From positions 1 to 60,611 of the forward strand of contig NZ_VFIO01000016.1 in the NCBI RefSeq assembly GCF_007858365.1: a stretch of 60,611 bases of DNA, read 5' to 3'. Positions 27,746 to 35,133 of the stretch are shown in pieces; the first letter of the stretch is position 1; each line of letters opens with the position of its first letter. A model generated the notes under the pieces. It had not been told where the DNA came from, did not search any database, and was given only the letters and a program-made list of their open reading frames with translations. The DNA comes from Pseudomonas saxonica (GTDB lineage Bacteria > Pseudomonadota > Gammaproteobacteria > Pseudomonadales > Pseudomonadaceae). The translations under genes were made by a program, and so were the position numbers.

Positions 27746-28094
27746 AGCCATCTTGGTTGCGGTGATGTTTCCTGCTATCGCATTCGCTCAAGATGAAAAA
27801 CCATACCCGCTCGACCCACTTGCCGTTTGGGTTAGGACAGTTTACCCCGAGGATATCACTACAGTGGGTGAGGCAGTTCAATACCTGTTGGAGCCAACCG
27901 GTTACAAAGTTGTTGGTGCTTACCCAGCTCCTAGCGATGCAATTACGATCATCAACAGCCGTGTACCTGCAATTGCAAAAGTTCACCGGACAATGCCGGT
28001 TATGGATGCTTTGCAACTGTTAATTGGCAATGACAATTGGATTGTGGTTGATCGTAACCACAAGCTGATTTCCTTTTCGGAGAATAAATCGTGA
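27726..28094 (+). CDS. PilL N-terminal/TcpQ-like exported protein
   Basis: A 122-residue exported protein (signal peptide ending AIAFA) with the pattern found in PilL N-terminal and TcpQ domains: YPLDPLAVWVRTVYP, VGEAVQYLLEPTGYKVV and a late DALQLLIGNDNWIVVD. Such domains resemble secretin N0 folds and help outer-membrane channel assembly. Start ATG 27726 lies within virB10 (20-base overlap). Confidence 0.7.
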   Translation: MQNMLIKAILVAVMFPAIAFAQDEKPYPLDPLAVWVRTVYPEDITTVGEAVQYLLEPTGYKVVGAYPAPSDAITIINSRVPAIAKVHRTMPVMDALQLLIGNDNWIVVDRNHKLISFSENKS

Positions 28095-28288
28095 AGCATT
28101 TTATATTGCTATTCGCAACGGTCGTGGTTGTTAGCGGGTGCAGCAACACTGCGCATGTATCAGGTACAGGTGAATTTTTCAGTTTGAGCAGCCGTAACGT
28201 TGTTTATCGCGATTTGACTCGCCCTGTTGCTGTCGATAACGAGCCGGAGCAAAAAAACTATGCCGTACTTCCAGCCCCGACTAAATAA
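28091..28288 (+). CDS. virB7: VirB7-like outer-membrane lipoprotein
   Basis: A 65-residue lipoprotein: short hydrophobic signal and lipobox VSGC with the lipidated Cys at about residue 17. Small lipoproteins of this kind anchor VirB9 in the outer membrane. GTG start in a GTGA overlap with the previous stop. Assignment rests on size, lipobox and context. Confidence 0.65.
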   Translation: MKHFILLFATVVVVSGCSNTAHVSGTGEFFSLSSRNVVYRDLTRPVAVDNEPEQKNYAVLPAPTK

Positions 28289-29012
28289 GGCACTCAGTGC
28301 CGCTGTACTCGTCCTGGGCCTGATGGCCCACGCGAATGCAGCAGAGCCAAGTGTCCCGGATGAACAGGAACTCTACGAGTACCTGTTTCCCGAGGCCGGA
28401 AAGGCGCGGGCTCTGGTGAGCCCTGAAGATATGGCTATCCACTCAGCCCCGGCCCAACGCGAGCGTTCGGCCTGGGGTAATGACCGTCCTCAAGCATGGT
28501 CCGATGCTCAAAGACAGGCCATGCAGGATGCGTTTAAGGCCAAGCCGAAACCGGTTGAACCGCCTGTGCTGTTGTCTGTTCCTGACGATAGCGGTTCGTT
28601 CAGCTACTCGGCTATTACCGTTGACGGTCAGCCTTATGCTGACCTCATTCAGACCTACGCGAAAAAGCGGAACCTGAGCCCTTTGCTAGTGCAACAGATC
28701 ATTAAGGCCGAGTCGCGGAATGATCCCAATGCGATAAGCCCCAAGGGCGCTAGTGGGCTGATGCAACTAATGCCTCAGTTAGCAGCGGAATTCAATATTG
28801 ACCCGTTTGACCCTGAAATGAACATCAATGTAGGCACCCAGTATTTCGCGCAAATGCTAGCGAAGTACAAGCGAGTTGATTATGCACTTGCTGCTTACAA
28901 TGCTGGCCCTGGAGCGGTTGATAAATACGGCGGTATTCCGCCGTATCCAGAAACGCAGAATTACGTTAGTTCCATTCTTGCTGGTGTTGCTCAGCTGGAG
29001 GCTAAAAACTGA
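28260..29012 (+). CDS. virB1: VirB1-like lytic transglycosylase
   Basis: A 250-residue exported protein: signal peptide cut near ANA, a proline-rich linker and a C-terminal SLT domain (about residues 140-245) with the catalytic Glu in IIKAESRNDPNA and the motifs GLMQLMP and LAAYNAGPGAV. It opens peptidoglycan for assembly of the secretion channel. The start at 28260 is inside the lipoprotein gene (29-base overlap). Confidence 0.92.
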   Translation: MPYFQPRLNKALSAAVLVLGLMAHANAAEPSVPDEQELYEYLFPEAGKARALVSPEDMAIHSAPAQRERSAWGNDRPQAWSDAQRQAMQDAFKAKPKPVEPPVLLSVPDDSGSFSYSAITVDGQPYADLIQTYAKKRNLSPLLVQQIIKAESRNDPNAISPKGASGLMQLMPQLAAEFNIDPFDPEMNINVGTQYFAQMLAKYKRVDYALAAYNAGPGAVDKYGGIPPYPETQNYVSSILAGVAQLEAKN

Positions 29013-29323
29013 TGAAAGCCATTCTGATAACCGGCGCTCTGTTATGTTTTTCCGCTTCGGTAAGTGCCAGTGAATTTGATTTTGACTATAACGACAAAAA
29101 TGATATGCGCGGCGCTTACTTTATGTGCTCAACCACCGGTTTCACCCAAGGTGACTGCCCGAAGGTTTATCAAAAATGTTGGTTGCCGCCAATGATCTAT
29201 CGCAAAAAACATAAGACCAAAACCTACTGTGTTGATGCACCCAATTTTAGCGTTAGCGATAGCGATAAAGATCGCTACTTGGACGAAGGCGCTAAGCGCG
29301 CAGAGAAGATAACTGGCGAGTAA
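29012..29323 (+). CDS. small exported cysteine-rich protein, unknown
   Basis: A 103-residue protein with signal peptide (LLCFSASVSA) and four cysteines in the mature part spaced as two pairs (CSTTGFTQGDC, then QKCW and TYC). It is the last tightly linked gene of the virB operon (start overlaps the previous stop by one base). Entry exclusion or pilus accessory roles are possible; I do not recognise it. Confidence 0.7.
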   Translation: MKAILITGALLCFSASVSASEFDFDYNDKNDMRGAYFMCSTTGFTQGDCPKVYQKCWLPPMIYRKKHKTKTYCVDAPNFSVSDSDKDRYLDEGAKRAEKITGE

Positions 29324-29437
29324 ATCGAGTTTTTTGCAATGGACTGCTCGCAGATTTTGCCCAGCAGTTGCGTCACCTGCTTAGTGGTGAGCTGGCCGGG
29401 GCATCTGGCACCAATTTGGAATAATCAGGAGTCATGC

Positions 29438-29725
29438 ATGGCGACGAAAGACCGAAAATGGCTTGAGCAACGTGGACCGATCTGGTTGGGCCGCTCGATC
29501 CAGTTAGGACATACGACCAAGCTTGGCGACCTGACCAGGTTAGGTAACACAATTGAGCTAGATGCTTTGCTTGACCTTATTGATGAAAGGCTTAGCGAAT
29601 TTGCAGCTCAGGATAACGGTCATTCAGGGACCGTATTACTAAATTATGTTGCGGACCGCCTTTTAGATCCTGCGGACAAAGCAGCTTACTTGGCAGCTGC
29701 AAACGAACGTTTTATTGGGGACTAA
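29438..29725 (+). CDS. hypothetical plasmid protein, 95 residues
   Basis: A soluble protein with a repeated short pattern in its first half (GPIWLGRSIQLGHTTKLGDL, each step ending in LG), suggesting a small beta-repeat or beta-helix, and a helical second half. ATG 29438 has AGGAG just before it; an upstream in-frame start exists but without such a site. Function unknown. Confidence 0.65.
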   Translation: MATKDRKWLEQRGPIWLGRSIQLGHTTKLGDLTRLGNTIELDALLDLIDERLSEFAAQDNGHSGTVLLNYVADRLLDPADKAAYLAAANERFIGD

Positions 29726-29764
29726 TTCCCCGGAAGCATTTATTTCTTAATAAGGAAAAGACAC

Positions 29765-29983
29765 ATGGCTACTGAAACTAAAACTCCGAAAGTCCGTTAT
29801 GACGCTCTTGTTGCACACGAATACACCGTTGGTGAAGACAAGCGTACGGCCTGGACCAAGATTGGTGCCGCGTTCCCGACTCAGGATGGCAAGGGCTTCA
29901 ATCTGGAAATCACCCCAAATATTTCGGTCAGTGGACGAGTTGTGCTGCGTCAGTACGAGCCTAAAGCAGCAGCCTCCGAGTAA
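29765..29983 (+). CDS. conserved small plasmid protein, 72 residues
   Basis: A compact protein (TKIGAAFPTQDGKGFNLEIT, then GRVVLRQYEP) that looks like a small beta-barrel; similar proteins are common on proteobacterial plasmids and ICEs, usually without known function. TAAGGAAAAG precedes the start codon. It ends just before repeat copy A. Confidence 0.75.
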   Translation: MATETKTPKVRYDALVAHEYTVGEDKRTAWTKIGAAFPTQDGKGFNLEITPNISVSGRVVLRQYEPKAAASE

Positions 29984-29994
29984 TCCAAATGGAG

Positions 29995-30170
29995 AGCGGT
30001 CAAGGGGTTGGTGCGGCCCACAGGCGCGCAGCGCCGAGGACTCGGCCCCTTGACGGCGCGGAATGCTCCCAAGCCTCCGCTCGGGTGTGTGGGGTAGCTT
30101 CACCGCCCCGCGCACCTGAGCCCTCGGCGGCAAGAGCGGGTTTACAAGGGCAGAGCCCTTGGTTTGCTCT
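29995..30170 (+). repeat. dispersed GC-rich repeat, copy A (shortened)
   Basis: The block AAGCCTCCGCTCGGGTGTGT through AGGGCAGAGCCCTTGG is nearly identical to copies B, C and D. Copy A keeps the GCGGTCAAG start, but its first third differs and it lacks the CCAGGGGG end. Same orientation as copy C. Confidence 0.88.
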
Positions 30171-30218
30171 TGATGCCGATAGCAACCGCATAATGGCGGT
30201 TAAGAATAAGGACAGAAC

Positions 30219-30500
30219 GTGCGTTTGAAGATGTTGAAAGAGCTTTTCAGCGCGGGTGTGCTTAGCGGCGCGACCGTAATTCCTAGCGGCAATGACCAGA
30301 GTGCCTGGAAGCTCATGGTTCACAAGCTGAGTGGGGAGTCTGTTGCCGTGACAGTGGCAGCGAAACCAGAGGACAAAATCTATATCCGTCTGAATGCTGC
30401 GCTGATGGATGCCCATCGTTTGGGCTTTCGAGACGTGGCAGTCCAACTGCCCGAAGAATTTGAACGGGAAGACAGCCAACGGACCGGACCCCTTCGCTAG
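30219..30500 (+). CDS. small paralogue pair member 1, unknown
   Basis: A 93-residue protein (GTG start, AAGGACAG upstream) with a pattern shared with the gene at 30640: a basic helix with L-x-x-x-G-x-L, AW-x-L in a central strand, TVA-x-K and then IY-x-L ... DA-x-R-x-GF. The two look like duplicated small regulators or partner proteins near the replicon. Function not recognised. Confidence 0.7.
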   Translation: MRLKMLKELFSAGVLSGATVIPSGNDQSAWKLMVHKLSGESVAVTVAAKPEDKIYIRLNAALMDAHRLGFRDVAVQLPEEFEREDSQRTGPLR

Positions 30501-30525
30501 ACATTCATGAATCTACATAAACCTG

Positions 30526-30559
30526 TGCGAAAAGGTGTAAGTCGGCGCCTTTTTTCGCA
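30526..30559 (+). terminator. rho-independent terminator
   Basis: TGCGAAAAGGTG pairs with CGCCTTTTTTCGCA across a short loop, just after the 30219 gene; the T-run is part of the stem. Confidence 0.6.
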
Positions 30560-30639
30560 ATTTTACTTACATGAATTTGCTTTTTCATGCAGCGAAGATT
30601 AGGCTCCAATCGGTTCTAACCACATTGATTGAGGGCGTA

Positions 30640-30891
30640 ATGGCCGTGGATCTATCCGCAATGCGAAAGCTGTACAAGGACGGTGCCTTAAAGGCGGCAA
30701 TCGTCTCGCCTGCACCGATGGAAATCGGAGCGTGGGTGCTTACGGTCGAGCGTACCGATGGATCGCATGAATACATGACCGTTGCGAGAAAGGACCGCCA
30801 CAAGATTTACAAGAGCCTGGAGTCTGTCAGCGCTGATGCAGCGCGAGTAGGGTTCAGCGAAGTGAAGGTAGTGAATTTGCAGGTCGCGTAA
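30640..30891 (+). CDS. small paralogue pair member 2, unknown
   Basis: An 83-residue protein starting MAVDLSAMRKLYKDGALKAA. It shares residue pattern and length with the 30219 product. ATG 30640 has GAGGG upstream; the longer frame from 30571 is less likely. A strong terminator follows. Confidence 0.7.
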   Translation: MAVDLSAMRKLYKDGALKAAIVSPAPMEIGAWVLTVERTDGSHEYMTVARKDRHKIYKSLESVSADAARVGFSEVKVVNLQVA

Positions 30892-30907
30892 TCAAAACGC
30901 AGGAACC

Positions 30908-30937
30908 AAAAAGCCCGGCGTGGTAACCGGGCTTTTT
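30908..30937 (+). terminator. rho-independent terminator
   Basis: AAAAAGCCCGG / CCGGGCTTTTT with an 8-base loop. It isolates the small genes from the replication region and is symmetrical enough to act in both directions. Confidence 0.85.
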
Positions 30938-30947
30938 GGACAATCCA

Positions 30948-30983
30948 GAACAGGTTTTCTCTTTCGACGGTAGAAACCTGTTC
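30948..30983. promoter_or_regulatory. long stem-loop upstream of the rep leader peptide
   Basis: GAACAGGTTT and AAACCTGTTC pair perfectly around a 16-base loop, 20 bases before the leader ORF. By position and form it fits the target stem-loop of an antisense RNA that sets copy number in IncFII/IncI-type replicons; no antisense promoter was proven. Confidence 0.5.
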
Positions 30984-31003
30984 TTCAACAAGGTGAGCTG
31001 ATT

Positions 31004-31096
31004 ATGGCTGTCACTTCGGGTTCGTGCAAGCCGAAGAAGGCAGATTGTTATCAGCTTCCCGCCGATTGGCTGGGAAAATGGATTCAAACTCAGTAA
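31004..31096 (+). CDS. rep leader peptide, 30 residues
   Basis: ATG 31004 with AAGGTGAG upstream opens a 30-codon frame (MAVTSGSCKPKKADCYQL start) whose stop at 31094-31096 lies inside the first codons of rep. This matches the Tap/RepY leader arrangement, where translation of the leader opens the rep start. No role of the peptide sequence itself is implied. Confidence 0.6.
   Translation: MAVTSGSCKPKKADCYQLPADWLGKWIQTQ
31056..31076 (+). promoter_or_regulatory. stem-loop masking the rep ribosome site
   Basis: TTCCC (31056-31060) pairs with GGGAA (31072-31076) just before ATG 31078 and buries the only GGGA-type ribosome site of rep. The loop contains TTGGC. Ribosomes finishing the leader peptide would melt it. 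Confidence 0.5.
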
Positions 31097-31959
31097 CTTC
31101 AGGAAGACGAAAAAGGCCGTATGTTCCCCGTGTGAATCACGGCGGGAACTATTGCGACCACTCGCCCGAGTCTCCCAAGCTTGCGCTGCTTAAGCCTGTG
31201 ACAAGCCCAGACAAAACCCTGCCCAGGATTTTGCTCGAACTCGAAGAACGTCTGAACCGCTACTACAGCTCGCCCAATACACTCCCGTCTCTGCGGCACG
31301 CAAATCGTAGTGCCAAAGGGCGGGGGATGCGCAGCGAGCGTCGTGAAGCATGCCTGTTACTGCTAAAAGCCATCATTGCTCACACAGACCTCGTTTCACT
31401 GCGCTGCGGCTTCCCTAGCAAGCAGGGCTTTATCTCGCTCACACTCCAGTGGCTTACAGACTTTACCGGCTTGGGCTTCCGTCGCGCCGAGCGCGCACTT
31501 GCTGATTTAAAACGTGCGAACCTGATCACCGTCAGTCAGCCCCGACAGTTGCAGGAGGATGGCACCTGGAAGGGGCTTGCGGCGGTAAAGGCTGTAAACC
31601 GGCTGCTATTCACTGCTTTCGGCCTCGGGCGTCGATTGCAGTTTGAGAAACAGCGTGCCTCGGATCGACTTGCCAAGAAGGTCAAGAAGGTAGGCGGAAC
31701 GTTGACGAGCTGGGCGCGTAATGCGCTGGTGATAGGCGGGATAATGGCCCCCAAGACAGAATCAAAGGGCCCACTGATACGATCATTCCGGCCTCCCCGG
31801 TCGGAGGAGCCCCCAGGCGACCCAGAAGCCTATAGCCGGGCGCGGACTGAGCTGCTAATAGCGCTCATGCAGGCACATCCGGGCAGGTCTTCTGTAGATT
31901 TGAACGCAGATGCAGACAGGATCTTTCAAGAGCGACAGCAGAAGCGATTCACGGCCTAG
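31078..31959 (+). CDS. repA: plasmid replication initiator, RepA of IncFII/IncL-M-like type
   Basis: A 293-residue basic protein. The centre (FTGLGFRRAERALADLKRAN, then LITVSQPRQLQEDG) is a winged-helix pattern seen in IncFII-type RepA proteins; the C-terminal part is rich in Arg/Lys. The leader peptide, stem-loops and following origin-like region support the call more than the sequence alone. A GTG at 31024 would lengthen it but ignores the leader arrangement. Confidence 0.72.
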   Translation: MDSNSVTSGRRKRPYVPRVNHGGNYCDHSPESPKLALLKPVTSPDKTLPRILLELEERLNRYYSSPNTLPSLRHANRSAKGRGMRSERREACLLLLKAIIAHTDLVSLRCGFPSKQGFISLTLQWLTDFTGLGFRRAERALADLKRANLITVSQPRQLQEDGTWKGLAAVKAVNRLLFTAFGLGRRLQFEKQRASDRLAKKVKKVGGTLTSWARNALVIGGIMAPKTESKGPLIRSFRPPRSEEPPGDPEAYSRARTELLIALMQAHPGRSSVDLNADADRIFQERQQKRFTA

Positions 31960-32640
31960 CCAACACTGGCAGGCACTCCCACGCCTACTAGGCAGCCATA
32001 ACGCCCAAATACCCTCACTGTGGCCACGAAACAGCAATTACTCGTTGGATGGAGTGGTTTTCCTCTCCCCGAAACCGATGCTACCCCCTCGAAAATCCCC
32101 AAATGCCCCCCTAGGAAAGTTATCCACAGAAGCACAGTTGGCCAGCTCCCCAATAAAAGAACCTAAGTGTCGGCAAGAAGTTTTTTAAGTGTCGGTCATT
32201 AACCAGCGGGTTTAAAAGAATCAGAAGGGAGGTGTTGCTACGCAACCCCTATATGACGCCCTCGCATTTCGTGCCTATGGCACGGCTCGGCTCCAGGGCT
32301 ACTCGCCCCGTACCTGAGGCAAGGGCCTACGGCCCCTGCACCCGTAGATTTCAGTATGACCGCGTAACAGCCAGTCTAAGCGTCCCAGGCCGGTGAAGCT
32401 GGCCTGAGAGAGCCTACGGCTCCCCTTCGGGCGCAAGACCCGGATAAATCACCCCCTGGCGGCTTCGCCACCCGAGGGCTCAACCGGGCGCGTGTGCGCG
32501 CTGACTGACCTGATTTCTCCGATTCTTCAACACCGCTTTGTGCCTTCGGTGAAGGCATCGGTTTTGAAATCTTCGCTCAGCAGGGTTAATGGGTGAAATG
32601 CTATCAAAAGGCGTAGCCGGCAGCAGCGATCGAGTGTGGA
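31960..32640. other. origin-like region (oriV candidate)
   Basis: No gene seen. A consensus DnaA box TTATCCACA is at 32120-32128, two direct repeats TAAGTGTCGG at 32164 and 32186 lie exactly 22 bp apart (two helical turns), and an AT-rich run follows. The next 350 bp are GC-rich with several hairpins. Origins of IncFII-like plasmids lie downstream of repA, so position fits. Confidence 0.6.
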
Positions 32641-32672
32641 ATTGCTATCACTCGCGGGTAATGAGAACAAAC

Positions 32673-32725
32673 CACGACAATCGGTCTAAATTAAGACTTG
32701 ATTTAGACCGATTGTCGTGTACAAT
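32673..32725 (+). promoter_or_regulatory. toxin-antitoxin promoter with 19-bp palindromic operator
   Basis: CACGACAATCGGTCTAAAT is repeated in inverted form at 32701-32719 with a 9-base centre, a perfect palindrome. TTGATT (32698) and TACAAT (32720) form a promoter with 16-bp spacing that overlaps the right arm. This fits autorepression by the antitoxin or antitoxin-toxin complex. Confidence 0.75.
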
Positions 32726-32800
32726 GTCCCTGACGGGCACTTTCCGCCCGTGGATGCAGTCGTGTGTAGCCTTTTAGCTGCATGCAAGGAGATTTAACTC

Positions 32801-33049
32801 ATGAGAGTTGAAACAGTTAGCTTTTTAAAGAAACACGCAGCCGACCTGCCTCTAGATGAGCCAATGGTTGTTACCCAAAACGGTGTACCTGCATACGTGG
32901 TGGAGTCTTACGCAGAGCGTAAACGTCGCGACGAAGCAATTGCCCTTGTGAAATTACTCGCAATCAGTTCCCGCGATTATGCCCAAGGCAAACACTGTTC
33001 AAGTGATGAACTGAAAGCACGCCTAAGCAGGAGATTTGCCAACAACTAA
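32801..33049 (+). CDS. type II antitoxin, Phd/YefM-like
   Basis: An 82-residue protein with the Phd/YefM N-terminal pattern (SFLKKHAADL, then MVVTQNGVPAYVVESY) that binds DNA, and a charged C-terminal tail for toxin binding. AAGGAGATT precedes the start codon. The toxin gene follows after 18 bases. Confidence 0.85.
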   Translation: MRVETVSFLKKHAADLPLDEPMVVTQNGVPAYVVESYAERKRRDEAIALVKLLAISSRDYAQGKHCSSDELKARLSRRFANN

Positions 33050-33067
33050 CCATAAAGGAACCAATTA

Positions 33068-33433
33068 ATGACATCACTAACAGACCGCTACACCATCGTT
33101 TACACCAACACTGCTCAACAGAGCATCGAAGACCAGATTGAACATCTGGCCATCTATCAAGGCAATGACCTCGCTTTAAAGCGAATGAATTGTTCGATTG
33201 ACGTTTTCGAGCCGAAGCTCAAATGCAATCCACTGGCCTATAAAATCAGCCCTCAAGCCAGTGAGTTAGGTGTTCTCCATTACCACGAACTCAACACTGA
33301 AAAACTCAGGATCCTCTACGAAGTCTTAGAGGATGATTTGATTGTGGTCGTTCACCTGGTATTAGGCGAAAAACAGAGCGTGGAACAGGCCCTTATCAAC
33401 AACTGCCTGTTGCAGCCATTACGACCTAAGTAG
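33068..33433 (+). CDS. type II toxin, ParE/RelE-like
   Basis: A 121-residue protein with the ParE/RelE order: helical N-terminal half (AQQSIEDQIEHLAIYQ), then strands with YHELNTEKLRILYEV and LIVVVHLVLGEK. Whether it cuts mRNA or hits gyrase cannot be told from the sequence. AAAGGAACC is the ribosome site. Confidence 0.82.
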   Translation: MTSLTDRYTIVYTNTAQQSIEDQIEHLAIYQGNDLALKRMNCSIDVFEPKLKCNPLAYKISPQASELGVLHYHELNTEKLRILYEVLEDDLIVVVHLVLGEKQSVEQALINNCLLQPLRPK

Positions 33434-33701
33434 CCATTGTTAGTGATTCAGAACTCGCTGAAATGATCCCGCTTGCCCGCTCTGCTGTTCCCCACTCAGA
33501 GTAGGCGTGCGTAGCTTCAAAAAATCCCTTCGCTTCCTCCCCTTTACAGCCCTCATTTTTGCGAAAAGTCGCAATCTGAAGATAGCTGTGTGTGAATCTG
33601 CGTAAAAAGCAGTTGGGTAAGGGGCTGAAAACTCCTCAGATTTCAATGTAGCGGTCGCTTCGCGGTGGAACTGTCGCCGTTCGTCGCAGCGAATCGCAGG
33701 C

Positions 33702-33733
33702 AAAAAAAAACCGCCTTTAGGGAGGCGGTTTTT
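33702..33733. terminator. bidirectional terminator
   Basis: AAAAACCGCCT and AGGCGGTTTTT form a strong stem with a short loop and A/T runs on both sides, about 270 bases after the toxin gene; the stretch between holds no convincing gene. Confidence 0.82.
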
Positions 33734-34226
33734 CCATGAGTGCCGGTTAGGCCAGCACTCAACACCCTCATGGGATGCGTTGGTACACGGTCATAGTACG
33801 GCTCACACTGGTTGTCATCAAGCGCGTGTGGTGCCTGTGGTCTGTTTTATATGCAATGCAGTAAGCACTGCCTGAAAATATGCGACAAACGGTCAAATGC
33901 GCTTCTAGCATCATTTATTCCACTTCTAGCATCATTTATTCCACTCCTAGCATCAGTCAGACCTAATTCTCTGGCGTTTCGTCGCATCCCCTGAAAAAAA
34001 ACTGGCTGAAATACCCCGAACAAAAGTCGTATAGTGGCTGCATCCCATCGGTATGACCGTGGGATGTGGGAGCCTCTACACGGCCTTAGGAACCGTGCTG
34101 GATTTTGTTAGAGGACCTATAAATTTGCCGTCTTATGGGATGCGTTGGTACGCATGCAAACCCAGCTATGTGTGAATGCCAGGCAGGCACATAGTCAAAG
34201 GCTGGTATTGCTAGAGGACTGTCAGC
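33734..34226. other. non-coding region with repeats and hairpin
   Basis: No protein gene seen. It carries TGGGATGCGTTGGTAC twice (about 33772 and 34136), the hairpin CATCCCA-t-CGGT-ATG-ACCG-TGGGATG at 34040-34065 and a 21-bp tandem repeat. The layout (repeats, hairpin, small hydrophobic ORF, terminator) suggests a regulatory RNA leader for the peptide at 34227. Confidence 0.5.
33903..33960. repeat. 21-bp tandem repeat, about 2.8 copies
   Basis: TTCTAGCATCATTTATTCCAC occurs twice in perfect tandem and is followed by a partial, slightly changed third copy (CCTAGCATCAGTCA). The 21-bp period is two helical turns, as in iterons, but the copy number is low. Confidence 0.8.
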
Positions 34227-34325
34227 ATGAAGATCATTTTCTTCGCTGTTCAGCTAGCACTGTGCTTGCATCAGGCGCTCAGCCTGATCGAGCAAGTGAT
34301 AGATGAAATCCGTAACTGGCTATAA
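34227..34325 (+). CDS. small hydrophobic peptide, 32 residues (type I toxin candidate)
   Basis: ATG 34227 with AGAGGAC upstream opens a 32-codon frame: a hydrophobic first half (MKIIFFAVQLALCLHQAL) and a charged amphipathic second half ending RNWL. A strong terminator begins 10 bases after the stop, so the transcription unit is complete. Size and shape resemble membrane toxins of type I systems. An antisense RNA was not identified. Confidence 0.45.
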   Translation: MKIIFFAVQLALCLHQALSLIEQVIDEIRNWL

Positions 34326-34334
34326 GGCATGAAT

Positions 34335-34367
34335 AAAAAACCTCGGCCCCGGTCGAGGTTATTTTTT
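34335..34367 (+). terminator. rho-independent terminator
   Basis: AACCTCG and CGAGGTT pair around a GC loop, followed by ATTTTTT, immediately after the 32-codon frame. Confidence 0.82.
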
Positions 34368-34390
34368 ATCAAATTATGGGACTGGGGCAT

Positions 34391-34639
34391 TGCCGCTGGC
34401 AGCCAGGGGGAGCCCCCTGGACGGCAGACCAAAGCAAACCAAGGGCTCTGCCCTTGTAATCCCGCTCTTGCCGCCGAGGGCTCAGGTGCGCGGGGCGGTG
34501 AAGCTACCCCACACACCCGAGCGGAGGCTTGGGGCCACTGCGCACCGTCAAGCAGAATACGCCTGCGGCGGTCCTGCGGACGCGGAACCCACCCCCAAGG
34601 GGGCGGGGCCCCCGCCATTCAACTTGACCGCGCTTCGTT
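34391..34639 (-). repeat. dispersed GC-rich repeat, copy B
   Basis: A full copy of about 249 bp running from GCCGCTGGCAGCCAGGGG to CTTGACCGCGCTTCGTT, opposite to copies A and C. The GC-rich core includes a strong hairpin (CCCCCAAGGGGGCGGGGCC). It separates the small-peptide locus from the accessory region. Confidence 0.9.
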
Positions 34640-34796
34640 CAAGACATATGTCATTGGCCCTATTCAGCTGCTGCGAGAGCGGGCCGCTCTGATGCTCGTT
34701 TGGGATGAATACAGAACGGATAGCCACTCGCCATTACACTCAGCCATTATTTTCGATAACCTTGCACCCCTTATAGTCCAATGAGAAGCGTGCAAA

Positions 34797-35066
34797 ATGG
34801 AGATTGTCGTTGTAGTAATTGCAGTGGTTATTGGGCTGTTCGTGTTCAGCATGAGCAGAGGTAAAAAGGCTGTAAGGGCTTATGTCTACCTTCTGTCACG
34901 AAGTGATGGCGCAAGCGAGGCGGAGGCGAACCTAGTTGCATCGAGGATTGATACGCATAGAGCAGGTCAGCTAAACGACGCAATGCTCATGTTCAATCGC
35001 CAATGCTACAACGGCAAGCAACTGGCAATGATTTCAGATGCAAGACTCGATGGGTTTCACGGATAG
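34797..35066 (+). CDS. small membrane-anchored protein, unknown
   Basis: An 89-residue protein with one N-terminal membrane helix (VVVVIAVVIGLFVF) and a soluble helical tail of about 65 residues. No clear ribosome site is visible. I do not recognise it. Confidence 0.55.
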   Translation: MEIVVVVIAVVIGLFVFSMSRGKKAVRAYVYLLSRSDGASEAEANLVASRIDTHRAGQLNDAMLMFNRQCYNGKQLAMISDARLDGFHG

Positions 35067-35133
35067 ACGATATAGGCTTGCCTCATGTCGGCATTGCTGA
35101 GCCGAATACTTACCTTTCTGTTAGGACAGTCAA

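Noticed and set aside
29995..30170. Integron attC site or cassette array
   Set aside because: No integrase and no core site pairs of attC type are present, and the repeats are too long and too similar.
32589..32777. 62-codon frame before the antitoxin
   Set aside because: It runs through the palindromic promoter of the toxin-antitoxin genes and shows no protein-like pattern.
33440..33703. 87-codon minus-strand frame after the toxin gene
   Set aside because: It starts at the bidirectional terminator and has no ribosome site or recognisable domain.
33903..33960. CRISPR-like repeat
   Set aside because: Tandem 21-bp units have no spacers and no cas genes are nearby.
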